64,000 nt of DNA from Basidiobolus meristosporus CBS 931.73 (Eukaryota > Basidiobolomycota > Basidiobolomycetes > Basidiobolales > Basidiobolaceae). Made by a program: the position numbers and the translations under genes. Within the stretch, counting starts at the first letter, position 1. Each line of letters starts with the position of its first letter. Shown here piece by piece: positions 23,510-35,590 of the stretch. A model generated the notes under the pieces. It saw only the letters and a program-made list of their open reading frames with translations. It was not told the origin of the DNA and made no database searches. The DNA lies in the NCBI GenBank assembly GCA_002104905.1, contig MCFE01000130.1, positions 95,857-159,856 on the forward strand, read 5' to 3'.

Positions 23510-24310
23510 TTAGTGCAGATACAAATAGTCAATTTTCACTTGTTGCAGCATTTCCATATTCAGGCCTTTTTTGCTGGTTATCACTCTTTTGAGCAACTGG
23601 TCTGATGTGTGTTTTTTCCTTTTGCAGTAGTTGCAAAACAGGTTGCTGTTGCCTTTAAAGGGTCCTGGGTATCTCCTTTGTTTGTCATCATTGCTTATTA
23701 AAGCATTTTTTTCTTCATTCATATTGGCACTTGATTTTCTTAATTCTTCACCCAGGGGCCTTCCATATACATAATTTAAGGTCAAATCTTGAGTTTTGGA
23801 CTCTAGGGCTGATACAAGGCCCTGAAATTTGCCTGTCAGGCTAATCAGGATGGCAACTATCACCTCTTCATTAGTAGTTGGTATGCCTACAGATTCCATT
23901 TCATCCACCAATGAGGTGATTCTGTTATTTAGATTTTCATTTCTTCTCCTGGCAGAGCCCAGTTTTCTTCAAAGATACATATTCTTAGCAGCTGAACATG
24001 ACTGGTAGGTGTCTTCTAATGCATTCCAGGCATTCTCAGCTGTTTTTGCTCTTGATCATTGAGTTTCCAATTTGTCTTTAACATTAGGGCAAATGCAGTT
24101 AAAGACACTTAGTTCTCTCTTTGAGTACCTTAAGGCTTGCTCTCCTACATTTTTAGAAGGGCTTTCTTCTCCCATAACAATATTCCAAATGCCTCTTTCT
24201 TGTAGCAGCTTCTTCATTGTCACTTTCAAGACTTGGTGGTTAGATCCATCCAACTTCTCAGCAGAGGGAAAAATCCCAATCATAGGAGGAGTAGATATTG
24301 CAGAGAGTGA
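23510..24310 (-). pseudogene. Copia-2 gag fragment
   Basis: Minus-strand gag of a Ty1/copia element: IFPSAEKLDGSNHQVLKVTM, then RYSKRELSVFNCICPNVKDK, an in-frame stop near the middle, and VAILISLTGKFQGLVSALES with a damaged zinc knuckle FCNYCKRKKHTSDQL (the third ligand is present, the last Cys is lost). The remainder of the element (protease, integrase, RT) is missing. The same Copia family recurs at 45915-47540. Confidence 0.75.
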
Positions 24311-24317
24311 CAGCATA

Positions 24318-24650
24318 GGGCTCATAGCCTGTTGTAAAAGTCTTAGAGATTTTGAAAGTGACTGGGAGAACAAAGAGATTGTGTGGTATTCACTAAATGA
24401 TTTATTGATTGTAAAAGTAGTATTTATACTTTTTCATTACAAACATGTAGAATATATTTAGGAATGTTCCATGAGGTTGTGTGCAGAGTTTGGGGCTGTT
24501 GGATAACTTTGAGAATTTTCATGATCTGGGTGCCTGATTTTTTGGTGAAAATATTCATGTTAAATCCCAACAAGGGATTAGGTCAGTATGCACCAAGACT
24601 TGTAGGTAATGATCTAAGTTACTAAGTTAGGTGAATATTTAGATGGAAAT
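24318..24650 (-). repeat. Copia-2 5' LTR and primer-binding site
   Basis: On the minus strand the LTR ends ..TTACAACA at 24330. It is followed by a primer site reading GGCTATGAGCCC (24318-24329), one base from the tRNA-iMet anticodon-arm complement seen in the intact Copia. The LTR matches the one at 45915-46258 over most of its length, including TTTTGGTGAAAATATT. The outer end is fuzzy, about 24650. Confidence 0.7.
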
Positions 24651-24689
24651 ATAAGCTTTTACAATAAACTTTATATTGCAACAATACAT

Positions 24690-25740
24690 AAGTGGCTTTT
24701 GCTTGGTACTTTACCAATTCTCTCACTCTCTGATCCCAGACACCCAATCACCTCCTACACCTGCATACATTAATTGGCTAATGCCTTGTTTTTACACACC
24801 ATATTTCCTTACTCAAAGAATACTCTTACTTTCTGAGCAAACAAATTGATTTATTTCTAACCAGTATTGAGTTATAATTAATTGCCAATTGTTCCAACCT
24901 GTACAAGTTCCTATTCTCAACACTAACATTAAGCCCAAACTCACACTCAACAAGTCACTCCATTGAAATTTACCATGCAATGAATAGCGCTGCCAAGACA
25001 CCCTTTTAACATGACTTTGGCAGAAACCCTACAGTTTTATGCCATTGTTCATTCATTGGTTCCCATACACCCTGGTCTTCAGCTGGCACAGAAAGGTCTA
25101 GCACCTCATCTGCCAGTCATTGCAAAAGATATTTGCAGTATTCAGGTGCATTTTCTTGACAACTGCTCTTGAAGAAGTGCTGCAACCATTAGCTGCACCT
25201 GCTATTGCCCTAAAATTCAACTGTAGGCATTGTGATAGTCTCCTGAGTTCTTAAAGTTGCTGCTTTGTCTATGAGCAGGATCTCTACTCTGTCTATAATG
25301 GAGCTTGTAGAGGCTGTGGTAGACAAATTGGCTTTCTCTGCAAGCTCATCTACCTCACTGAAGTGTAGCTCAATTGATTGCACTTCTAACTCTTGAGAAA
25401 ACAGCTTTTGTCAGAACTGCAATTCTTGATGGCTATTTAGAATTCCACCTGACTGGGCATGTGGTGTAAATTGGTGAGAACTGCAACTTTTTTCTCATCT
25501 TTCCCTGCTTCAGGCTTGAGTTGACTTTTCCCCTTAACCTTTCTTTTATCACTACCATTATGAGAAATCTCAAACTTGGAATTCATCTGATTTTCAGCTG
25601 GTATTCTAATAGTATTTTGCTGGTATTCAGCTAGTGTTTTTGGTTCAAAATATCTAATGCAATTTTTGATGGAAGTAATGGGCAGCAGTCCACATAGTTT
25701 GAATAAAAAAAACTGTGGCCTCCTGTGTACCAACCCCTAC
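24690..25740 (-). pseudogene. element A, ORF A copy a (C-terminal part)
   Basis: Decayed minus-strand copy of the C-terminal third of the ORF A protein that is longest at 27108-29040. Shared segments include LHFSEVDELAEKANLSTTAS, LQHFFKSS and LADEVLDL. Beyond the coding end (about 24690-24960) lies the same non-coding tail found at 26790-27105 and 45680-45914, so this is a real copy of the element and not chance similarity. It has several stops and frameshifts. Confidence 0.6.
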
Positions 25741-25879
25741 AAATGCACACACCTGCCACAATTAACATACTTCTAGCACCTCAACTTTGCGGCTTTTTAG
25801 TGTGATACTTGCAAAGGTGCCATATACCTTGTACTACTGGTAACATATACATCCTGCAAACATATGCTTGGTTGTCACC

Positions 25880-26750
25880 ACTTCTGCCATGAATACCTCC
25901 AGAATATCTGCAAAGAACTTGGTATTTAGCCAATATATTCCTTCTCCCTGCTGGATTCTAGTCCCCTTTATAGGTACACTCTGACTCTTGTTTGTGTGAA
26001 CTCAGTATTGAATGGTGTAGAAGTTGGCTTGTGACCAAGAGAAATCTGTCATACCCTGATAGAGTTTTCCTAATAAAAATTAGTTGCTTGCTGCACCCAA
26101 CCCAACTTTGCATTACTTAACTGATTACACATGCATTGGGGCTGCTTAGCTTCTTAATGCCATAGGCATAGGTGTCTCCATGTGCACATTTGTCCTCAGT
26201 ATTTTCCAACTCTTCCTGGCTGACCTCCATATGCCAACTCATCACATCCATGATGGACTTAAAGGTAATATTTTTGATGAGATTGGGATATAGTAGTACC
26301 TGCAACTTGACTTGTCTTCCTATCTCCCCACACATCTGCTCCATAGGAAACTACCAAAAGGTGAAGTAAGGCTCAACATTCTCCACACACCATGCAAGAT
26401 GGAGTAGAGAATGGATACATCAGCAGCAGAGATTTACATGTTGCGCTTTATGTTTGTAGTATAGCCTCTCAAATCCTGTCACAAACTCCTTGCACAACAG
26501 CTGTAGATGCTTCAAGTTGGCATTGGTGATCTGCTTCTGATTAAATATTCCTACAATGTCCACATATGACTCCCAATGCCTTTAATGTACTCTTGGTAGG
26601 AATGGCTTCAGATTGCCACTTGAATAAATGTATATCCAGCTCATCCCATCTTTGCATTTGTATTGTTGCAGATGCATATGAATATTGATTGGAGCCTGCA
26701 AATCACAAAGTTAAAGTCCCATGACTAAGAGGTACTGATCCTGTCAGGAC
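25880..26750 (-). pseudogene. element A transposase, C-terminal fragment (Tnp2/Plavaka-like)
   Basis: Minus-strand frames, interrupted, giving a layout typical of the C-terminal part of fungal Tnp2/CACTA-Plavaka transposases: KHLQLLCKEFVTGFERLYYK, then a His/Leu segment, YFTFW.FPMEQMCGEIGRQ, then VLLYPNLIKNITFKSIMDVM. The arrangement 'LY-(n)-LLHLAW..VE..GP-like-W-FPME' is what I recognise. It is separated by a gap from the N-terminal pieces seen at 29262-29600 and 44170-45520. Confidence 0.55.
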
Positions 26751-26759
26751 ACCATCTAG

Positions 26760-27107
26760 AGACTGTTGAAAAATAATTGCATCCCAGATTTCACAAAAAA
26801 CTTAGTCAAAAATTTCCATCACTACAATGTATAAGTGACTCTTGATTAATTTTCTGCCAATTTGCTCACTTTCTGATCCTGGACACTCTATTGCCTCCTA
26901 CATTTATGTACATTGATTGGCTATTGCTTCTTTTTCATACTCCTTACTTCCTGACTCCACTTTTTCTCTTACTGTTCATGCATACAAATTGATTTATTTC
27001 TGTTGAAACTTCAGTTGTACCTCAATTGCCAATTGTATTGACCTATACAAGTCCCTATACCCTACACTAACATTAAGCCCAACCCCACACTCAACAAGTA
27101 GCTCCAT
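26760..27107. repeat. element A terminal non-coding tail, copy b
   Basis: Non-coding end of element A downstream of ORF A. It is also present at 24660-24960 and 45640-45914. It starts near an A-rich ATAATTGCATCCCAGATTT block that is shared with 45650. I could not define exact termini or a target-site duplication. Confidence 0.6.
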
Positions 27108-29040
27108 TTAAGTCCACCACACAATAGGTATTTCTGCTGTAACACTCTGCTTCCACAACTTTGGCAGGAACCCAATGGCTTTAGGCCACAGTTCATTCAC
27201 TGGTTCCCATAAGTCCTGGTCTTCAGCCAGCACTGCAAGGTCTAGCACCTCATCTGCCAATCTTTGGAATAAATCCTTGCAATATTCCAGTGTGTTTTCT
27301 TGAGCACTGCTCTTGAAGAAGTGCTGCAACCTCTTGGTGTGCCTATTAATGTTCCAAAACTCCACTGAATGCATTGTGATAGTCTTTTGAGCTCTTGACA
27401 TTGTAGCCTTGTCTGTCAGTGGGATCTCCACTCTGTTAACAATGGAGGATGTGGAGGCTGTGGTAGACAAATTACTTTTTTCAGCAAGCTCATCTACCTT
27501 GCTGAAATGTAGCTCAACTGGCTGTGCTTCCAACTCTTGTGAAAACAGCTGTTTTCTTGTTGGTAATTCTTCTTGGCTATGATGGGATTCAGTCTGCTCC
27601 TGGTATGCAGCTTTAATTGGAAAGAAATGCAGTTTTTTTTGCATGCCTCCCTGTCTCACACTGGGGTAGACATCTCACCCTTTCCCTTTTCCTTTATCAC
27701 AGCCAGGTCTTTTACTGCTACTCTGCCTGAGTGCTTCCTGTAAAGAACTACATTTTCTTCTGGGTAAATTCTGCTCTGACACATCTGTTTTGGCCTGCTT
27801 GTCCCTTGCTAGCACTCTTCTGGCAACCTGATGTTTCTTTTCTGCTTGTTTTGAGCTCTCAACCATAGTTGTGATGAGCACCTTTAAAAGTAGATGGTTT
27901 TTATCACTGCCAGGTCCTTCACTGTTACTTTGACTGGGTGCTTCTTGTGTGGTACTACACTTTTTCCTTAATAAATGTTATGCTGGTGCATCTGTGTCTG
28001 CCAGCTTGTCCCTAATTTGCACTCTTCCAGCCACCTGACATCTCTTTGACACTTGTCTGGAGCTTTTGGCCCTGCTTGTAATGCACTCTTGAGGAAGCTG
28101 CTGGTTTTTAGCCATGGCACCCTAGTTCTTCTGCCTTTGATAGTTTCTGCTATTCTTAAAATATTTTCTTAGTATACCAATGCTGGCCTAAAATCCATTT
28201 GCCCATTTGAGTCCAGGATAATGCTCATGGAACAAGTCAAGAGCATTCTGCTTGGCCTTGAGTTCCTGATGGTCCCATGGTATGCCAGCCTTAAGGTGAT
28301 GGCATGCTAGACTTCTGACAGTCTCTTGTATATTAGCCAACTCTTCATTACTGCAATATTGTTTGATTTTTAGGCTTTGGTATAAGCACCACATTGTCTC
28401 CCTCTCACACTGTGATTGGTTTTTCTGTGGGCTTTATCTTTGGGCACTGTTGTTATGCTTCAAATACTATAAGATGTCCCTCTGCTGTTACATCATGATA
28501 TGGCTCAATTCTTGGCTGTGAAATTGAGCTACTTGAGTTCCTTCTTGGCAGCAAAGATACTGCTTTCTCTACCTGCAATATTGATTGCTCCACATGTATT
28601 ATTGGCTCATCCTGTTTCTAGACTATTTCCTGATTTCTCTGGGCCATTGCATCTGTCCTATCAGCCACTGCACCTAATTGATTCATTAATGCTTTGGTAT
28701 GAGCTGACAACATACTTGCTAATATGTGTGTTGGTGATGTTATCATGGCCACTTGCTGGTTTTCAACTGAGGGTACTGCATTTGCTACATTCTTGTATGC
28801 CTGAGCATAATGGTTGGCTTGTAGCTCTGCCAAGGTTCTCAATTGCCTACTAGACTGAGTGCCTGAGGAGTCTGCATTATTACCTTCAATGGGCACACTG
28901 TCCATAGGGTCTATTTTGGATGTAGGCCTGCTTGTTGCACTGAATGTCAAAATAAGCCGTTGTCTAACTGTTCTTCAATTGCCATCAGCAGTGGGGTTTG
29001 GTTGGGAGCCAGATGACTTTGCTTTGTTGTTAGGTGGCAT
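27108..29040 (-). pseudogene. element A, ORF A copy b: long transposon-borne protein of unknown function
   Basis: Longest copy of ORF A, read from 29040 to about 27108 on the minus strand. It carries a few stops or frameshifts, so it is presently a pseudogene. N-terminus: MPPNNKAKSSGSQPNP, a Ser/Gln-rich tail, then a helical segment with ASMLSAHTKALMNQLGAVAD. Middle: EELANIQETVRSLACHHLKA followed by IPWDHQELKAKQNALDLFHE and a Lys/Ser-rich linker with repeated KQAEKK. C-terminus: EFWNINRHTKRLQHFFKSSA, LFQRLADEVLDLAVLAEDQ, NELWPKAIGFLPKLW. I recognise no domain. Copies at 24690, 47545 and 63680 confirm that it is a repeated, once-coding unit. It begins about 230 bp from, and points away from, the zinc-finger transposase start at 29262. 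Confidence 0.65.
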
Positions 29041-29261
29041 ATATATGGAAGTGAGTCAAATCAAAGGGAAATAGTGTTACATATAAATGTGCATGTGGTG
29101 CCACAACTTTATTAATGATGCTTACTATGGTGGGTCATCATTGAATCTTACATTCATGTAGGTGTGATGTCTCAAATACAAGATTGTCTTAAGTACATGT
29201 GAGTATTGACCAAAGAGTGATATAATAGCATTACATTGTTGAAGGTCAAACTGTTTGCCCC
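29041..29261. promoter_or_regulatory. element A divergent intergenic region
   Basis: About 220 bp between the divergent starts of ORF A (minus) and the transposase (plus). The same region, well matched, follows ORF A copy d (63829-64000), and its other half precedes the transposase at 45520-45590. Conservation among copies suggests a bidirectional promoter; no motif proves this. Confidence 0.45.
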
Positions 29262-29600
29262 ATGGACAAGACTACTTTGACTCAATGCCATAAGAGAAGA
29301 GAAAAAAGACCATGTAACTATTGTAGCAAGCTGCTCAGCCATGAAGTATGCAGCAGCATAGGAAGTATTACAAGGATCATGGCCAGTGTTTTGCCACCCA
29401 AGCCATATTTGACCATCCATTGGTCACTACTGTACCAGCATTATCTTGCCGGCCAGTAGATACTTCTATATTAGCACCTGCCTGTCTTTGTCACCTTGTG
29501 CAAACTGAGTCAGGTATGTTTGTGACACCTTTAGGCTCACCTCAGCCTTCTGATTTTTTGCTGGCCTTTTCTCATTTTTTTTCTGAGGGATCCCTACTCC
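29262..29600 (+). pseudogene. element A transposase, N-terminal zinc-finger fragment
   Basis: Plus-strand frame(s) encoding RPCNYCSKLLSHEVCSSIG then KYYKDHGQCFATQAIFDHPL and TTVPALSCRPVDTSILAPAC. The pattern C-x2-C-x-K-x-L-S-H-E-x-C-(n)-H resembles a C2H2/BED-type N-terminal finger. The same peptide, in the same order, occurs on the minus strand at 45169-45500. Here the frame is cut at about 29600 by decayed Gypsy sequence in the opposite direction. Confidence 0.5.
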
Positions 29601-30304
29601 AGTAACTGATCTATTTGTCTCTTCATTACTTCCAATTCAAATCAAGTTATTCTGTAAGGTGTCTTACTGACTGGACAGCTATCTCCTGTGTCAGTGGCAC
29701 AGTCCACACCACAAACTGGTGATAGGTTTACAAGCTCACCAAGAAACCTCTCTGAATATTCCTTCAAAAGAGTTTGGACCTTCTGGGGTACCAGAGCAGA
29801 GGAATCCTCATGTAATACCACCATGAGGAACATCTGGGTACCTTTTCTCCATGCCCTGCACAATTGTGTCTTGCTAAGTTCACTTGTTTCAAACATATTA
29901 GAATCAACCAAGTAGAAATCCAGTTGGGCAGGAAAGAGCTCATATGTCTGGTTATTTTTTTGGATCTGAGTGCATGGGTTCTCCAGTTGAGGATGGATTC
30001 CAACAAAATAGCCAGGATTTTCCAAGTACAAGGTAAAACTTGCAGTTCTCAAATGTATAGGCCTGTAGGTCTTTTTTGTAGTCATTAATCTTCATTCTAA
30101 CTTGCTGAGTAATATGGTTGATTATGCAAGAGTTCCCATCAGCTGTTGAGATTGAAGTGGATTTGGTAGGAACCATGTTGATATAGCTTTCAAGGCAACT
30201 TGCTCTGACATGTACTCATGTAATGCTCTTGAGTCAACCATAATCTTGACAAGTACCTCCTTGATTATTACATTCAGGTATAATTGCTTTCCTGGATTTA
30301 CAGT
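29601..30304 (-). pseudogene. decayed Gypsy-1 copy, protease-to-RT junction part
   Basis: Minus-strand sequence collinear with 54950-55550 of the better Gypsy-1 copy. It encodes NNQTYELFPAQLDFYLVDSN, QMFLMVVLHEDSSALVPQKV and [16 protein letters not shown], with small frame breaks. It is split from its continuation (30674 onwards) by a solo LTR inserted in the opposite orientation. Confidence 0.75.
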
Positions 30305-30673
30305 TGTTATGATCTGCTGCTTGAATGTTTAAGTTAGATCAGTTTTTAGTCAAATCAATTAGTTTTATGTTCAGGTTATCAGTGTGTCAGTATTATCTAT
30401 CAAATCAGTAGCAATAGTCAGCAAATGAATCAGCAGATCTTTATCAGACAGAAATGGATATATTGGGAAGGATCTTATTGGGTGATGATGATGCAATCAA
30501 GTGAGTCAACAGCCACAGCCTACATTAGGAAATACAATTAGTCAGCAATTGATCTGGCAAAATGTATATAAGGAGCTGTTGGAATCTCATTAAAGATCAA
30601 CTCAAGTTTTTGTGAATACAATACTAGCTAAACTCCCTATTCCTCTACAACCCTTATACCAAGACTTGTAACA
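30305..30673 (+). repeat. solo LTR of Gypsy-1
   Basis: 369-bp LTR with perfect inverted ends TGTTA..TAACA and an internal TATATAA. It is closely similar to the 5' LTR at 53478-53845. It interrupts a minus-strand Gypsy-1 remnant and is flanked by CAGT on both sides (30301-30304 and 30674-30677). It can also be read as a 5-bp ACAGT duplication if the LTR end is shifted by one base. No internal sequence remains, so it is a solo LTR left by LTR-LTR recombination. Confidence 0.85.
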
Positions 30674-31311
30674 CAGTCATTTGGGATAAGTATTCTCCAG
30701 ATATATAGAAGGTGAGTTCTAAGTCCTCATCAAGTTCATCCTCCATGTTACTACAATCAAGGGCTTCAATGTGGTGGAAGGTTCTTGCTGACTGGTATTC
30801 ATTTCTTCTCTGAGGGCAGTACTTTGCAATATGTCCTTACTGGTGGCATTCATGCAAAGTCCTGTCTTCTTGCATTCTTCTGGGGTGGTATTCTACTGCT
30901 TAGTATCTATCTCCATTGGCACTGCTTCTGATTGTGTTCTTTTGTAGTGATTATAGCCTCTCTGATTAGTTGCTGTAGGCTTCCCAACTCTAATCATAAC
31001 TAAGTTGTAGTCAATAGCAATCTTAATGGATTCTTCAATAGTCTGAGGTCTTGAAAATTCTCTTCCTTGCAGGTTCTTTGTTTCAACCCATCATTAAAGT
31101 ATTGCACTTGATCAAGTGGGTCCATTCTTTTACTCTGTCCAGGTGGCCATCTGTACATGTAGTTAGATTCTTCAACCATTCTTTTCAGTCTAAGTGTCCT
31201 CAGCTTTCTCCTCAGTGGCATCTGCTGGTGTGGAGGCTCAAGATTATCTTGAATATGCAGCATAAACTCATCCCAGGTAGAGATAGTAGAGCATCTCATC
31301 ATGTTGACTGA
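30674..31311 (-). pseudogene. decayed Gypsy-1 gag and zinc-knuckle region, first piece
   Basis: Minus-strand gag and zinc-knuckle remnant continuing the copy above. It includes [40 protein letters not shown] and MDPLDQVQYFNDGLKQRTC. Frame breaks are present. Confidence 0.7.
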
Positions 31312-32435
31312 CCCAATCTTGTTGAATCTTCATTGGTTCATCCTCCATGTAACTATGCTCAAGGGCTTCAATGTAGCTCAAGGCCCTTGTTGATTGGTGT
31401 CCATTTCTTCTCTGAGGGCAATACTTTGCAATATGTCCTTACTGGTGGCAATTCAAGCAAAGTCCTTTCTTCTTATTTTCTTCTGTGGTGGGAATCTTTT
31501 TCATAGTGTCTATTTCCATTGGTGCTGCTCTTGAGTATCTTCTTTTGCAGTGATTATAGCCTCTCTGATTAGTCATTGTAGGCTTCCCAACTCTTGACAT
31601 AGCTGAGTTGTATTCAATGCCAATCTTGGTAGATTCTTCAATAGTCTGAGGTCTTCAGAATTCCTTTCCTTATAAGTTCTGTTTTTCAACCCATCAATAA
31701 AGTATTCAACTGGATCCAGGGGGTCCCTTCCATAAATTTGTCCATGTAGACATATATACTCATAGATGTATTGTTGAACCATTCCTTTCTGTCCAAGTAA
31801 CTTTAATTTCCTCTTTAGATATGTCTGCTGGTGTGGGGATTCAAAAGCATCCTGAATTTCCAACACAAACTCATCCCATGTAGAGATTGTAGAGCATCCC
31901 ATCATGGTGGCTGACCTGATGTTGTGGTGGTACCACTGTAAAGTCCATCCTTTTCCTTCATAAAGAGCTTTGGTGCTCACTACAATGACTTGCTGAGTCT
32001 GAGATATACTTGCTCTATTAACCCATCAATATGTCTCTTCACAGCTTCCAATTCCAATGGACTCATGCTGTAAGGTGTCTTGCTTACATGAGGGGTATCC
32101 CCTTTGTGAAAAGCATGATTAACTACTCTGACAGGTGGTGGTCTTACAAGCTCATCAGGTCACATATCTCAATGCTCTTCTAAAGAATATGGACTTTCTT
32201 CAGGACTGAGGTCATGAAGTTCTCCAGAAATACAGCCATGAGAAGCATATGGGTAGCTTTTCTTAGTACCCTGAAGAGCTGTGTCTTGCTAATCTCACCA
32301 GTAACATGCATACTGGATTTAACCAAGTTGAAATCCAGTCTTGGTTTGAAATATGTAGGCCAGTAGGTGTCCTTTAGAGTAAATCATCTTCATTCTTTCT
32401 AGCTAGAAAATATAGTTGATTATTTTGGAGCTCCT
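31312..32435 (-). pseudogene. second, rearranged Gypsy-1 gag copy with pol piece upstream
   Basis: A second minus-strand copy of the same gag segment follows ([40 protein letters not shown] at 31573-31980). On its upstream side (31985-32435) lies protease/RT-start sequence, which normally comes after gag. The gag and pol pieces are therefore out of order, which indicates rearrangement or nested insertion. Confidence 0.65.
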
Positions 32436-32437
32436 GT

Positions 32438-32816
32438 GTCAATCTAAGAAGAGCATCTGGACATACAGAACTTATCAAGAAACAATGATAATAGCTGAAC
32501 TGTTGTTTATTCAGAAGAAACTCAGTATATTCACCTTTGTAAAAGTATTACAAGTGTAACATTATGTGGGGATAGATTCTCAACTGTCAGGAGCAGTATG
32601 TAACAGTTTTGGAGCTGGTACATAGTGTTTGATAAAAATGCTAATTGGATCTTGACTGTAAGGAAATAGCCACAGGATCATAGACCTAAAGTAAAGTGGC
32701 ATAGTTGATGCTGTAACTAGCTGTACAGTGACTTAGACTAGTTCATAATTGTTATGTAAATTTCTAGCTGCTGAATGAAACCAAGTAGCTCAATATCTCA
32801 ACACTCCCCCTCATTT
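32438..32816 (-). repeat. decayed Copia-1 LTR and polypurine tract
   Basis: Minus-strand LTR (32438-32805) recognisably related over its whole length to the 369-bp LTR of the intact Copia at 35222. It starts TGTTGAGATATTG and ends near TTGACACA. It is preceded on the minus strand by the polypurine tract TGAGGGGGAG (about 32806-32816). This is the 3' LTR of the degenerate Copia that follows. Confidence 0.8.
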
Positions 32817-34700
32817 AAATAGTTTTTAATCCTTATTTCTCTCCAAGAGTCTCAAACAGTGACCTAGCTAGTGGTTTTTCCAATATATCTGCCACCATTC
32901 TGTCAGTTGAGCAGAAAACTAACCATACCAAGTTGTTATCTACAGCTTCCCAAACAAATTGGTTTTGTGTTTATATGTGTTTAGCTCTGGTAGGAACAGT
33001 AGGATTTCCAACTAATGAAATATAACTTTGTTTATCATTCTAAATACATGTTGGTTGAACAGGTTTAAAACATAAGTCTTTGAATAATTTGTGTGACTAT
33101 ATAGCCCCCTTAGTTGCTTGGCAAGCCGTCATCTACTATTCCTCCGTTGTAGAGAGGGCCTTAGTTGGTAGTTTCTTGCATTTCTGGATAATAGATGCAC
33201 CAGCATTTAGATACACACTCACAGTAGTAGAGTGTCTGTCAGCATATATACTATATATACCTTCCCCAATGGTGGTAACTACATCTTGAGGAAGCTGGCC
33301 AGTGATCTCTGTGGCTTTTGATCCACAATCTACTCAGATGCAATTTCTCTGCTCTTGATCAGCTTCTGCACCTTGCCATCACACACTCAATACCCCTTTG
33401 TATCCTCACAATAGCTAAGAATGATCCCTGTCCCACTTCTTAGTTCCAACTTAGAGCATTTATTGTTAGGGATGTGATGAGAACATTACTGCAAAAGATC
33501 ACAAGGTGCTGTGGATTTGGATTTTTGCCTATATATACATGAATTGACAAGAAATCACATAGTGCTGTTGTATGGGATCCACTTCTAATATAAGTCATAG
33601 TTGCAACAGCTTCAGACCAAAAGTTGTAGTGCATTCCCTTTTCAGGTAGCATAGTTCTTCCCATCTTCCCTATTGCTCTATATGTGCATTCAGCTACTCC
33701 ATTTTGCTGTGGAGTAGGTAGAACAATGGTCTGTTGAAGCATACCAATAGTTGGGCAGATCATTGCAAACTTCTTGGAACAGTGTTCCCCTCTGTTGTCA
33801 CTTCAGCATAGCTCCAATTTAAACACAGCTGATGTTTCTGTCATGTTCTTGAAGTGTTTAAACATCTCTGAAGCCTCATCCGTTATCTTACAGAACTACA
33901 CCAATGTGTATTATGTATTGTCATCAATATCTCTTGTTTCTAAAGGACAATGTTTGCGTGACCCTACATATGTCTGAGTGAGTAAAAGCCAATACATTGG
34001 TGGTGTTTAAGCCTGTTGTACTCCTGAAACATGCCTAGCTTGTTTACCATATGAAATTCCTTACAGACACTTGATTTGATTGCAATTGAGTTATTTAACC
34101 CCAAAACAAGCTGATTTTCATTGATTGGCTCATTTTCTGTTCCTTATTGTGGCCTTACTTCCTATGCCATGTCTCCCAGGTAGTTGCAGCAGCTCCAGCA
34201 TTGCTCACATATTTAGGTAAAAGTATCCTGCATTGTAGCTTATGTATATTGTGATCTGTGATACCCAAAGCTAATTTTTGCTCATTTTCACTCAAAGTTC
34301 CACAGCTCAGCCTGGTAAAAACATATTTTAGTCCCTGATTACTTGCTTTGCAAACTGAGAGTAGGTTCACAGCCATTCCAGGGATGTAGAGAACATCAGT
34401 CAGTTTTGTTGAGGGCTAATATCTGTTCTACAAGTATTTTATGGTTTGACAAGTGCAACGGTATCCATTCAATCTAACAGTAGAGGCTTAAGAATAGCTG
34501 CAAAACATCATATGGAGCTGTCTTATACCAAACTGGGTAAATCAAGATGCAGATGGATTTTGAATCTACTGTATTTGAGTTGTCAGTCAAAAGAAAGTAA
34601 TTGCTATCTAAGGATGACAAGGATGACCATTGTAGATCACATTTATGGATTTCATTCACTTGGCAGGCAAGGATCAAGTGAGAGCTGGCTTTCAAAGCTC
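32817..34700 (-). pseudogene. decayed Copia-1 polyprotein, RT lost
   Basis: Minus-strand remnants in order. From the right: protease/gag side near 34155-34376 (NLLSVCKASNQGLKYVFTRL), integrase at 33440-34100 (PQQNGVAECTYRAIGKMGRT), and RNase H end near 33085-33290. The reverse transcriptase between integrase and RNase H is missing. Many stops and few CpGs. It belongs to the same family as the intact Copia but is much older. Confidence 0.75.
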
Positions 34701-35216
34701 AGAGGTAAGCAAATACCTTTTTGAGCCATGTTGTATATGCCACAGTACCAAAAAATGAGAAAATCTGGATCATATGTAAATAACAAAATCCTGACTGGGC
34801 CCAAAGTAGGTTATTATTTTCTACCTCATGTAGAGTCTATACAATAGAAGTAAATGTCCCTGAGCATAATATGGACATACAGTGAGGCTTTCAAGCTTAG
34901 TCACATAAATCTTATACTGTGATTAGCATTCTGTCCTGACCAAACTTCTTGTTCAGACTCACTCAAAATATTTTCACAAAACTATCAGTATGAAGTCACA
35001 GCTGCAGGAAAGAAGCCATTGGGATACTACTGTGGGAGAAGAATACCCTTCCCCCAAAAATGCAGGAGAAGGAGCCTCAAAGAACAAGAAGTAAGAACAT
35101 GGTGCACTTAGCTGCATTTCCCTTAATGTCAAGCACAAACTGCTAAATCAATGCTCCAAAGCAAAAATGATAAAGAATGGATGGAAAGCTTAGGAAACAC
35201 ATTACAGTTGCATGGA
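34701..35216. other. unassigned repeat-like sequence
   Basis: About 0.5 kb between the decayed Copia and the left target duplication of the intact Copia. AT-rich, with no frame longer than about 60 codons that resembles a known family. It is probably an old transposon remnant. Confidence 0.4.
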
Positions 35217-35221
35217 GCCAC

Positions 35222-35590
35222 TGTTGAAATATTGGACTATTTGGTATCATTCAGCAGCTAAAAATTTACTTAACAATTCTAGGCTAGTCTTAGTCACTGT
35301 AGGACTCATTTACTGCCTTAACTTCGCCACTTTCTCCAGATATATGATCTTATGATTATTCCCCTATAGTCAGGATCAAATTAGCACTATTACCAAACAT
35401 TATGTACTAACCCTGAAACTGTTACAGAATGCTCCTAAATATTGAGAAACCCTCCCTACTTAGTGTTGCAGCTGTATTACTTCTACAAAGGTATAAATAC
35501 TGAGCTTCTTTATGAATAAACAACAGTTCAACTATTATCACTATTTCTTGATAAGTTCCTTATATCCAAATCACTTCTTAAATTGCAACA
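35222..35590 (+). repeat. Copia-1 5' LTR
   Basis: Begins TGTTGAAATATTGG and ends AAATTGCAACA. A TATAAATA box at 35492-35499 and an AATAAA about 20 bp later give a compact promoter and polyadenylation signal. The sequence equals 39539-39907. Confidence 0.97.

Noticed and set aside
24056-24373. Copia-2 gag start at 24373
   Set aside because: The first codons lie in the LTR and primer site; true gag must start below about 24318.
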